Assembly (NCBI GenBank): GCA_032207245.1
Contig: CM063510.1
Location: 154,741,596-154,805,595, forward strand
Source: Pardosa pseudoannulata
Lineage: Eukaryota > Arthropoda > Arachnida > Araneae > Lycosidae
DNA length: 64,000 nt
Direction of reading: 5' to 3'
Part shown: one piece after another, positions 1 to 40,949 of the stretch
Layout: each line of letters opens with the position of its first letter
How positions within the stretch are numbered: position 1 is the first letter of the stretch
Translations under genes and position numbers: made by a program
Notes under the pieces: generated by a model
Seen by the model: the letters and a program-made list of their open reading frames with translations, nothing else
What the model was told of the DNA's origin: nothing
Databases searched by the model: none

Positions 1-1013
1 TGGAAGATAAATTTATGTAATCCATCCATGATGTAGACTAGTTCATGTATTAACCCACAAAAGTACACATTCGGATAAGTGTGGTAAAAGAATATTTATT
101 TTTCAGAAAGTAAAAACTAGCCATTTTTATCACCAAACGCGCTGTCTTCTTCTTTAAAGCGTAACCATGAACAAATAATAAAGAGGAAGAGAAGCTTCCC
201 ACAAAGTCTTACGTAGACGTCTAGAAAGGGAGCTTGTAGGTGAAGTTTATTAGGTTTTCGCATGTCTGATCTTGATTCTGAATTTCTACACAGAATTAAG
301 ATGGAAAACGAACGTTATAGATTAATAATTCATAGTGTTAATTATTATCATTACACATATACACGCATGTGAGATACATATATACAATATACTCTACCAC
401 CTTTACCACTATATAAATTAAAATATAAAACATAAAATATGATACCACTATTTATGGATATATATACATGTACATACATATAATTTAAATAGTAGTATCT
501 GTGGAAGTTACAAAACTACAAGACTCTCTGTCTTTTCTTTTTAAATTTTGTTTCTTTGTTAACTGTGATTTACTGTTGCCATAGAAACCAGTATTTAAAA
601 TGTATTTTTTACTTTAACTTGATATGCAATTTTTAGAATATTTACCCACACATTTCTGATATTCCGAAAATAATGTGTGAGATCTTTTAAATACAATATG
701 TATTTTTTCATTTCAAAATTAGTGAATTGCCTTCGTTATCCGCAGAAGTATAAACTCGTTTTAAAATATGTGATATCTATTTTAAGCAATTTGTGAAAAC
801 AGTCTTCAGGCTTCAAAGTCTGTTGGAAGGTGGTTGTAAGTTACAAATGACGCAAATATTTAAGTGCTTTATTGTTTAAAGAGAACATTTTATTTATTAC
901 ATCGAAAATAATTGGTAGTGGTCAAATGGATTTCGGCATTTTTTACCAACAAAGACTTGTCAACTAAGAGTTTCTGAAACAATTTTTGAATTATTAATGT
1001 ATTATTTTATGGA

Positions 1014-1076
<63 letters not shown>

Positions 1077-1847
1077 TACACAGGGAAACCCACTTAAGAA
1101 GTTTTTCAAGGGCCTAACTGATTAAAACTTCTTAAGCGGGAAAACTTCTTGAACGGGAAATGTGTATATATTGATATTTGTATATACAAATATAAATATA
1201 TATATATAGTAAAACCCACTTAAGAAGTTTTCTGAGGAAATAGAAATCGAAAACTTCCTAAACGAAATTATTTTTTATAAAAACAAAATAATCACTTAGA
1301 TAATGAGGAGAGATATTTTTCTTTATAAAATAATATATAAACAATAGATTTAGTTTTTCTTAAAAATTTACATTTTTTGCGTATTTAAAAAATTAGCTAA
1401 TAAAAAAAAACAACATAATTACTTTAGAATATCTTTAATACAGCTAAGAAATTTTGCTTTAAACACCACTAGAATTGATTTTACAGAAAAAAACCGGTTA
1501 TAATTTTTTTGTTTTTGTTTTTTATCAGAAATTTGTAATTGATAACAGTTCAGCTGTCTTAAGCTTTTAAAAACTTAAGGCATTTTAAATAAAAATGACA
1601 ACAATCATTTTCAGCCATAAACATTGACCTTTACAAACAGAGAGAGAGGAGAAAAAAAAAACAGTAATCAAAAGGCAGCTATAAACGTATTCTGTAAGTA
1701 AACTTAGAAATGAAAGAAAACTTTTTAAGAGGGGAAGAGTTTGGAACGAAATTTTATAAACGTGTTATTTTAACCTTGTATGAATAGGGGGAAAAATGGG
1801 TACCGAAAATATAAATTTCTTAAGTGAGAACTTCTTACACAGGTTTT

Positions 1848-1895
<48 letters not shown>

Positions 1896-2190
1896 CTAAA
1901 CACAAAGTAAAGTATGTTTAGAAAAATAGTTTGAATTCTATTAAAAGTAAAGGTATATTTTATAGAGAAGAGTTAATTATAATGAATTAAGATTTAATTT
2001 ATAACTTAAATGCTGTAGAATCAAAATAAGATGCTAATAGTGTGTATTTAATTAGTTTAATTGTGTTTTGTAGGATTTCCCAAATTACCTTTATTAATTT
2101 TTTTAAGACTGACATCAAACTTTTATGAATCTCTTCATCAAACTTATTATTCAAACTTTTCCTATTAAGTTTTATTTTTCTCTTTTACAG
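1..2190. other. Upstream region of the ODAD1-like gene
   Basis: AT-rich. Apart from the TA arrays (1021-1074, 1851-1892) and the DNA element between them, I see no gene. A 5' UTR or first coding exon should lie here or further left, but none could be recognised. Confidence 0.5.
1208..1851. mobile_element. TA-flanked DNA transposon remnant (AGTAAAACC ends)
   Basis: Left end AGTAAAACCCACTTAAGAAG and an inverted match at the right end (cttcttacacaggttttact), both embedded in TA repeats. No coding capacity is visible inside. A partial inverted pair of the same family (cccacttaagaag / cttcttaagcggg) lies at about 1080-1165. Probably Tc1/mariner-pogo superfamily. Confidence 0.6.
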
Positions 2191-31522
<29,332 letters not shown>

Positions 31523-31607
31523 GCTTATTTGGAATAATTTTCTGAGCAATATACTAATCTTAAATGTCTGTGATATTTTTTTTCTACCTTTTAAAATAAG
31601 TGATTGA

Positions 31608-31613
31608 AATAAA
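31608..31613 (+). promoter_or_regulatory. Polyadenylation signal of the ODAD1-like gene
   Basis: AATAAA 86 bp after the stop codon, followed by a T-rich tract, as expected for a short 3' UTR. Confidence 0.65.
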
Positions 31614-33352
31614 CAACTTTTTTTCTTTATTTTTGTGAATTTCATTTATTTATGTTCTCATTCCAAATTGCTTCGCTGTTTTAACTGTTACTAACATTAC
31701 TTGTTTAGTTTCTGGCTAAGTAGTTCTTTTTCGCAGAGAACGAAGAATTGGTTTGCACCTGACCAATGGGTTATTTCTCGTCTATTAAAATATTAATTGA
31801 TGATGCGCATTAAGTTAATACCGCCTAAAGTAAATATCTATATAACAGGTAGTGACTATTAAGGAGATTTGTGAGGGCAAAAAGAATGATTTGATTCACG
31901 GATTCCGCGGTAGGCCTATTGCAGTGAACGCAAACGGACTAGTTGAGTGGCATACTAAGATGCAGTGGACAGGGATCACGTAAGGCATAAAGGTCAGGAC
32001 CTGTGACCACCTTGAAGAGGTTCCCGTGGGAAATTAATGTAAGTCCCTGGGATACATCTGGGGGAGGATCCTGAATACTCATAGTAAACAAATAGCAATA
32101 TTTATTACTATGGGCAAATCTGATTGGTTCTTGATAACGATTGGGCGACAAGCAAATGAGAGATTGAGAGATCTCCGAGAAGAAAAAAAGAGGTGAGAGA
32201 GGAAGGGCTGATGGGAGAAGACTGGAGGTGACGACCTAGCTGCCGTACCGGGTTCAAGAAGGTGAACTTCCGGTTGGCCTGTTAGTAGTTCCCGGGACTG
32301 ATGTCTCTCTTGATTCCCAGAGCAGTCCCTCGACAAATGCCCGCATTCGCCATTAGATGTGCGCCCGTTTCGTCTGTGTGCCCCATCTCTTAACTTCGTC
32401 CGAGTAAGTCATAATTTTCTGCTTTTACGACTGGAGTCACCACCTCACATACTCAGATAATTCCATCGTTAAATGCTGCTGCCTTAATACTATTCGGATT
32501 GTAGAAGTATGGAATTATAAATGAATATAAGTATTAAAATGTTAAGTTTTCAGAGTAACGTGTTAATCATTAGTTTTGGTCAAGCACTTAATTTGGGTTA
32601 ACTCAGTGTTATGAGTATGTGTGGTAAACTATCCGTACATTGTAACAGGAAGATTTATGGATGAAGGTGACATTAGATGGCAGATTTTGGCAATTATTCC
32701 AGATACAGAAATACTTTGCAATAAAAAACAATCACAGCTAAGTCATTAAATGAATTTTCTTTTTATTTATTTTTTATAATTTAAAATATTGATTATTATT
32801 TACAGAATATATTTTAGGACACCCCTCATAAAATAAACGCTACTTTACCATTCAGTAGCTTATCGAGATGTTTGTGATAAAACAAAGATTCCATAATAAT
32901 TTAGTAAATCTGAGTAGGATAAAGCTTTGATATCCTTTTTTTTTTTTTTTTTCTCTTTGATGAAGGAAACGATAAAAGTTCAAAGAGTGCCCATAAAGTA
33001 TAAAGGTTAAATACCCCTGTCGTATGTACTCGAACACTTATATTTTGCCATCGAATGTTCTGAAGTAGGAAATTTGATCGGTGAATATTTCCTTAACTAT
33101 TTCACTTTTTAAAAGCAATCCGCAAAGACATTTTGCTATCAAGGTATGTAATTTGCTATTTCTTTATATCCGTATAACGAGTACAATGTTAGGCAAATGC
33201 AGCTCTCGTGCTTATTTTGTAAATGAATATTCCGTTTGTGAAATAATTGAAAAAGCAGCTGGGGAACGAAAGTAATAAATAAAAGGAGCATTTCAAATGC
33301 AGCACAGATCTACTTTAGTGACTGAGATTTGGAAACTGTTACCAAAATCAAA

Positions 33353-34269
33353 TACGAGGGTTACTCTGAAATTTTTGAGATACGCGCAGACTAGAATTTA
33401 CAAAATAAAAATAACGGTTTAATTTTAAAATACAAAGTATTTTAACACAGCAGACAATTTTTTACTGACTTACTTCAACTTGTTTAGCGTAGAATAAATT
33501 TTAAACAGAAGAGAAAATGGAGTTGACGCGAGAACATTTTCGCGCTATGATTTTCTACGATTTTAAAGCGGGATTAAATCAAGAAGAATGCATTCAACGG
33601 TTGCAATTGGCATTTGTTGATGAATCTCCAGCTCGCGCTACTGTATTCAGATGGTTTAAAGAATTTAGCAGAGGTCGCCGTTTTTTTCAGGATGAAGAAC
33701 ACACAGGAAGGCAGCCGTCCGCTGACGTTGGCAGTAATCCCGGATAATGTGTCTGCCATACGAAAAATGTTAACGGATGATAATCGCTGTATTTATCAAA
33801 TTATACAGAAGGAAATTAACATTGGATCTGCAGCCATACACAAAATTATTAATGAAGAATTACATATGAAAAAAGTAATTTGCCCTTGGGTTCCCCATAA
33901 TCTTACTGAGCACCAAAAAGGTGAGCGTGTCAGAATCAGTATACAAACTCTTAAATTGCTAAATGATGATGGCCACCGCATCATTTCTAAAACTGTAACG
34001 GGTGATGAAACGTACATGCCGTTTTTTGACGTTCCAACACGTCAAGAAAACAAAGTATGAGTCTTGAAGATGATCCAACGCCGACAATGGTGAAAAGACA
34101 ACGCGCACTGAAAAAAGTGATGTACGAGTATGCCGTTCTCTTCATAAGTACGGGATTGGTCAAAGCCATCAAGTTGGAAGGACTAAACACAGTAACAGCA
34201 AACTGGTATATCACTAAATGTCTTCCACAAATACCTAGTTGTATCAAAAATTTCAGAGCGACCCTCATA
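33353..34269 (+). pseudogene. mariner element with broken transposase
   Basis: TA-flanked inverted ends tacgagggttactctgaaat and (reversed right) tatgagggtcgctctgaaat. The transposase is spread over three frames: the N-terminal HTH (MELTREHFRAMIFYDFKAGL) at 33517, the middle (IPDNVSAIRKMLTDD.., then VTGDETYMPFF) from about 33690, and a later block (EDDPTPTMVKRQRALKK) from 34057. The last part with the third catalytic acid is missing. At ~917 bp versus ~1.3 kb for intact relatives it is a dead, deleted copy. Confidence 0.88.
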
Positions 34270-35269
34270 GAAAACTACGTACTATTTAATTTCAATTTTT
34301 TATACAACATATAGTGTGAAACTCTTAAGATGAATTTCGTAAAATTCAAATATCTTTTACAGATGACTAATTATCTTCTTAAAGAACATCTGCAGAACAA
34401 ATTTTGAGCAGTATTTCAAACGTTTGACAAAAGGTCTCAGTTAAATAATTTACATTTTATTAAAACATTTTTATTACATATTTTCACTTTTTCAATAAAG
34501 TTTTGAAACAATTTTTTCGTAAAACTTTTAGTTATTACATATATTTTCCTTGCTTTTTATACAACACCTAAGATTTGAGTACCATTTTAATGAAATTAAA
34601 AATTAATTTGTGCATTTAATGCTATGTAAATGTGGTGTAGCTAAAACCATCCGAGGTAGCACAATGAAATCGGTCAATGTGGTACAAAAGTTGGCCAATA
34701 TTTTGAATGTCGCTGGATGTCGGGCATCCAATTTGGGACATCTGCCGATATTAATGGACATAATGTTAAATTAAAATTTGAAATTGTTTCAAAGAAAGCA
34801 TTTAAAAGAGTTGTTTGTACTGCTGATAAAAGAAATATTTTAAAAAATATTTAGTAAATATGCCAGGTTTTAGAAAATTCGCTTTTTTGAATGTTTTATC
34901 TTAATATCAAAGAATAATATTATTTTAATACTATTCAGCGATATCTATTAACATTTGTAAAAGTGAATATCATTTCTGACAACCAATGATATCTCCCAAC
35001 ATTCGGCCTACTAAATTAGCTGATTTTAACAGAAGCGAATCGATTCTGCACTCCTCCACTACGACTCATTGTAATTATTGCGATTCTTCGGAGGCAAACA
35101 AAGTAGAATTGCAATGTCGTGTATTTTTGTTCTGGAGGAAAATGCAGGGGAATGCAAATTTTAAACATAAAGCTTGTAAATGAATAGAAAAAGACTTACT
35201 CCTAGAAGAAGTGAATGAAATAGTTCCCATAGCAAAACTGACATCTCTAAATATTAAATATATATATAT

Positions 35270-36350
35270 ATATTCCACGATATTGGGAAAATATTGACTA
35301 ACATTGCTAAATATCAAAACCGGATAATCAATGATACCAGGAAAATGCTGACCAACGTTGTTAAATATCAAAAAATGATATTCAGGGATATCGGGGAATT
35401 TGACCATTACTAAATATCAAAAAATGATACAGTGGATTCCGCTTAATGTTATCAATCACTTATTGTTATCGAAATCATTTGGTCCCGATTTTCTCTATTC
35501 ACTTGTATGTTAAAATTATCGTTTCATGTGATCATTACATCGGTTAATGTTATCAGTTTCCGAACCTCATTTTAACTGGCAAAGGAATATTCACAAAAAA
35601 AGAAGAAACCCATCATTTCTTTTCCTTCGCTGTTGTTTGAATTTTTGAAAATGCTCCCTCTTCCAACTAGGGAAATAGGGAACAAACAGGAGTGGGGGCT
35701 TTACACGTTCCTGAAATTTTTCAGAAATACGCACACACTGCTGATGGTCAGCGGTTGTCAGATAAGCAGAAGGCAACACATTCTTATCGGAACTGAGAAG
35801 GAGCGTATTCACATTTTATGCCTTGCTCTCTTACATACAGTTTGTCGATATGGAAGCCAGAAAGCGAAATGATTTAACGTTAAAACAAAAGATCGAAATT
35901 TTAAATCGTTATGACAGGTGGATTATGATTACTAACAATTTATCAATGAGTTCTTAGAAAAATTTGTAGACAGTCAACAATTGATCAATTTTTTTAATTA
36001 TGCATACAATTCTTATGTTTTAAAGGATAATATACATAAATGCAGGATAATACAAGGTGTGTTTTTTAATTTTGTTTTGAAATTTAGTGCGCTTGAATTA
36101 AAGGGGGAGGGGGTAAATTTATCTAATTTTGCATATCGTTTATTGTTATCAGTCGGTTATTGTTATTAAAATCACGGTGTTCCAAATTAATCACATTAAG
36201 CGGATTCCTCTGTATTTCAAAAAATCGGGAACATTGACAACATTGCTAAATGTCCAAAAATGATATTCAGAAATATCGGAAAATATTGACCAGCATTGTT
36301 AAATATCTAAATATGATATTCAGTGATACCATTTAGGGAAATTTATTAGG
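35270..36350. repeat. Minisatellite (~58-bp units), split by an insertion
   Basis: Units of the form ttgaccaacattgttaaata plus tcaaaaaatgatattcaggg recur at 35290-35428 and resume at 36214-36345. The gap is exactly the Tigger-like element at 35430-36212. Confidence 0.8.
35430..36212 (+). mobile_element. pogo/Tigger-like element with CENP-B-type N-terminus
   Basis: TA-flanked ends CAGTGGATTCCGCTTAATG and (reversed right) CAGAGGAATCCGCTTAATG. At 35851 a plus-strand frame reads MEARKRNDLTLKQKIEILNR, the start of a pogo/CENP-B helix-turn-helix domain, then breaks off. Confidence 0.82.
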
Positions 36351-37929
36351 TGTGGGCCAATATTATAATTTTGATATTATATATTGGCCGATATTTTTGT
36401 GCTACCTGGAGAAATGTGGATACCTTTGGCCTCGTCTGGTAGTTTGTATGTAATGATGCTGAGCCTCTTCACGTCCGAATAACTGAATAGCAACACAGAA
36501 CATTTCATTTCATCTAGCTGAACAGTAATATATAAATTAAACAATTAAAAAGTCTTTGAGTAGTTGTACGTCTTGGTCTGACGTCGTAGTTCACATTAAG
36601 ATGACCTAGACATTCTGTGGTATTACATTCGGTTTCTCAAGGGTATAGTGGACTTACAAAATAGTTGCATTCCATTAAAATAATTATGTTTTCAATTTCT
36701 ATAACAATAGGAATATTAATTCAATTATGACCCATTTTTAAGTTCTACGTTGATTAAAATGTAACAAAACGTTTTAATTTGGATTTTCCCTTTTGGCTAA
36801 ACTAATAACTTTGAACATTCATTTTTGCATTTTTATTTATTGTACTTATTTCAGACAGCTGACATATGTTCGGCTTACAGTATTGAATAAATGCTCGCAG
36901 CAATAATTGATCCAAAAATGTCATCTAAAAATATTTCACTTTTAGACGATTGGAAGTTTGTATTTTTTAAAAAATGCTATTGTAATAAATTTTTATTAAT
37001 ATTTCTCCTCTTAAATATAATTTTTTTCATCCATGCTAACTTATATTTTAAAATTATTGAATGTCAGCTGTAAGTACAAATTTCTCCATTACATGGAAGA
37101 TAACTGTGCATTGGATATTTTTAAATGGAGTCATAATTTGTGATTTTAAATATTTCATTTACAATGACATTAGGGCTGGCTTGTTTATCAATATATTGTC
37201 AAATATTAATATTCTTCAAGTATCCCAGCAAAATTTAAAATTTGACTGTGTCGATATATCCCCGTCAGCGATACTGCTTTTCCTCCGCACGCGACATCAT
37301 AGATCGTCAAAAGACACCCTGAATTTTCCGCATATGTTAATATAAGTGATATTTCTTCCAGTTATTGCATTCATTTAATGTATTTACCCTCGTACTTGCT
37401 ACAAGCGCAAGCCAGAAAATTTTACCTTTGAAGATTATGACGTCTTTGTCAAGATCTATAGCCAAGGTAGTATAGCTCATTATATTCCTATACATTCAAA
37501 CGATGCAGTTGGATAAAAACACTCTCTAGTGTCTTTCTTCCACATTTGCTACTGGTTTGAATCCATTTGGATATATCAAAGATATTTGTAATGTTACACA
37601 CCAATAAAAGGGAAGTGAAGTCAAGTGAGTGTTCGACCGGACAATAGGTCGTCCATTCATAAACTAGGGACGAATTTTAAAAAAATCATCAAATTCCCAG
37701 TAATGATCCTCTTTGACATTAGATTTTTGTGACGGACAATGGGGATGGATATGGGAAACGTGGTGTCACCTTTCCGAAAAGTTCAATGAGAAGATTGTTT
37801 TCTCGCGCCAACCTGGTTTCGAGGTTTTTATCATTGAATGATCTCAGTGACGAAATCAAAAAGAAAGAAGGGTGTGGCCTCTCGAACAGATGTTTCCTGG
37901 CAAAGGGAAAGAACGAAGAGGACTAGGAT

Positions 37930-39130
37930 TTCCATCGAGTAAGACGTGCTCTTTCTTGAGAGCCTGACTGAGGTTGATTGCATTGTATATCGAGGAAGTT
38001 GGTTCCCGAGACGTGATTATGCAAATGTTAAGTGAATAAATGTATGCGTTGAACAAATGTTAAGTTTATGGTTGAATAAAAAGGCCTCGTCTAAGCTAAT
38101 ACTTCATACATAATACGTAGAACTCACTGTGTCATGCCAGGAAGACATAAGGTGTGACAGAAATAAAAAGTGAGGCTTCTATCGACCGGGTCTCGGAGTT
38201 TTTAATTAAAGAGAGATCCACTTCCGTACTATGGACCTGAAAGGAACTACACCGATGACGGAGGTGTTACAATATTGATATTGATTGCTTCATGATAATA
38301 GCTAGTGGTATGTACATATGTTGATATTTCTAAATACCTTTCCACAATAGCTACGTGAATGTGTTGATATATCTCGATAGCTTGCTGCTTGCTCGTTCAT
38401 GTTCTGTTAATATCGGAGGCTTAAGGTGTTTTTAGTGAATTTTAGATTAATTTCGCCACCGAAAGCTAGATGGCGCTATTGAGCAAGGGAGTAAAAACTG
38501 AACTACAGGTGTAACGGACAAAGCTGTGAGGATTCGGCGTTGGATTTAAAATGTAATACTATTCATATTCCTGTATTCTGTTCTTATTCATTTATGAAAC
38601 GTGTTTAAAGCCTAACATAATTCTTTATTCATTGCTCTGTTTATTCTTCATTTATCGTGACGTGTTGTGTAATAAAAAGAAAGTGTGTTTGTTCAACAGC
38701 CGTTTTCTGTTTTCATCCCTAATTCAATTTCTACAGATTCTTCATGCAACCATCGAGTTAGACGTGCTCTTTCTGGAAAAGCCTGACTGAGGTTCATTGC
38801 CTTGTATATCGAGGAATTGGTCCCCGAGACGCGATTATGCCACAACATTCTTTTCTTGTTCTTGAATAAATGTTAAACGTGTTTAAGAAAAATTCGTCTA
38901 TGCTAATACTTCATTGCACGTAGAACTCACTGTGTCATGGCAGGAAGATATAGTGTGAAAAAAAAAAGAAAGTGTGTTTTTTATCGACCGTTCGAAGTTT
39001 TTAATTCAAGAGAGATCCACTTCCGTACTCTGAACCTGAAAGGAACTACACTGATGACGAAGGAGTGTTACAATATTGATTGATTCTTCATGATAATACT
39101 GTGATATGTACATATGTTATATTTCTAACT
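37930..39130. repeat. Pair of direct ~380-bp repeats
   Basis: 37930-38330 and 38750-39130 share tagacgtgctcttt, cctgactgaggtt, taatacttcat, gtagaactcactgtgtcatg, gagagatccacttccgtact and ggaactacac..gatgacg. They are ~830 bp apart and differ by many indels. LTR-like (each has an AATAAA) but ends could not be fixed. Confidence 0.72.
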
Positions 39131-39598
39131 TCAAGATAATGTGTTAATATATCTCGATAAGATTTGATTGCTTGCTCTATTCAAATGTTCGAATAATCAT
39201 CAAGGTGTTTTTGGTAAATATCTGAATGCTGATCGTCTTTCAAAATTAGTGATATCTATCCACTCCTAATTTAAAGTAGAGTCGCGATATATAAAAAATA
39301 TCAATAACACCAACAGTAATTTGGAGATATATCGAGATATATGAATAATATCAATTTTGGAATATATCATGATATTAATTTCCGATATTATCCAGCCCAA
39401 ATTACCATAGTTATTAAGACTTGTCTATATGAGCTTACAACATTGCAGATTTTTAAAAAAATTCGTTGTAAAGTTAGATAACTAAACAAAGTTTGTTCAG
39501 TCCACTAAACCCTCAAGTATTTCTGCCCTAATGTGTGTGGTGGATGATGAACTGAGTGAAATGGCCGGAATTTCTCTGCTCAACAGAGTGAAAGAGTT

Positions 39599-39689
39599 TC
39601 ATTCTGGGGCATCAATCGGGGAGGCCGTCATAGTCAGCATTTCGTCATAGGGTCCGCCAGCCAAGGTTTCTTTGCGGTACGGTTCATAC
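39599..39689 (-). CDS. Modular membrane protein, cytoplasmic tail and stop
   Basis: Acceptor ctttctag. Encodes RYEPYRKETLAGGPYDEM, then LTMTASPIDAPE and TGA (39599-39601). The tail contains YDEM, which fits both YxxM and Yxx-hydrophobic motifs. No clear AATAAA on this strand could be placed close downstream. Confidence 0.8.
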
Positions 39690-40886
39690 CTAGAAAGAAG
39701 GGGAAGTCTAATTAATAGACGGCTTTCTACTATGACTTTCTTAACTCGTCAAGGAATTTACTTACCTCTTTTTCCTCCTTCTCAAACAATAAACTGTCAG
39801 AAGAGTGACCCAAAATAGCGTAATACAGGTCAGAGATGCAATCATAATAGTAGCTTCTGAAATTAAATGAGAGGTTACATAAATGTGTGTGTGTGTGTTT
39901 AATATAAATAAAAAATTATTGTTCTTTAAAATTCTCTCCACCCACGTTCTAATTTTTTAATTTTAACTTTCTCAGCCACCCAAAATAAATCAAGGATATG
40001 TATCATTAAAACTGACGTTTCTTCCACACTTATCAAAACTAAAGATAGAATTAAAAATTTACCTTTTCTTTACCTTCTTTTACCCAGCAGCCCAGGAAAA
40101 ACTGAAGAACTTTACCGTTTAAGGGACAGTCTCACCAAAGTCGTTTAACGGCTAACCACGATTAATCTCTATTTAAACGTAGAATTGCGTCCCATCATTG
40201 GTTGGCGTCATGGGTTAATCGCAGTTAGCCGTTAAACAACTTTGGTGAAACCAGACCTTAACGTCGTTGTTAGCAGTTTCAGAAATCATGTTTTACTAAG
40301 CTTCAAAATAAATGCGTTTCTAAAACTCTTTCTTGTGAGATGTCATTCACGTTATTTTTTTTTTATCTCCTCGGTAAGGCCTTTTCATAGCACAAACGGA
40401 TTTCTTTCTGTCTTTGCGTATTTTTGGTTTGGTTTTGGTTTGGGGTTCTACGGTCTACTTTTTGCTACCCGAGGGCTAATGAGACCGGGACCTACAGTTT
40501 AAAGCCGATTCCGAACGGCTACGAACATCCATGACACAGTCGGATTCGAACCCACGAACTCCGGTACCGAAGGCCAGAACCAAACTGTCAAAACTAACCA
40601 AAACTGTCTTTGCGTAAGACGCGTTTGTTAGTTCATCATTAAGATGAAAATAAAGTATTTCGCTTGGTTTTGAGTTTTGAATGAGAGCCTTTCTCGCCAC
40701 GGTGACCACATCTGAGTGACATTGCCAAGCAAGCCTTGGCAATAAAATATAGTGGCTATATCTCCCATGTAATTCATGAAGAATATTTTACTGGTTACAC
40801 ACACATATATCTATAGCCATATTTGAACTAATGAAACTAAAATATGAAAAGTTCATAAATTATCTCTAATAAAATTATGTTGATCA

Positions 40887-40949
<63 letters not shown>

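Larger units (their letters stand above)
34652..36405. mobile_element. Element with AGGTAGCAC inverted ends, nesting other repeats
   Basis: Left end AGGTAGCACAATGAAATCGG and right end reading, reversed, AGGTAGCACAAAAATATCGG. Inside are a ~58-bp-unit minisatellite and an inserted Tigger-like element. The fragment at 13100-13430 is a second copy of the same family. Class unknown. Confidence 0.55.
31620..39598. other. Intergenic region between the two convergent genes
   Basis: Holds the mariner, the nested AGGTAGCAC/minisatellite/Tigger block and the 380-bp repeat pair. 31850-32470 is GC-richer and may be an old LTR; 32500-33350, 36410-37600 and 39130-39598 show nothing identifiable. Confidence 0.55.
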
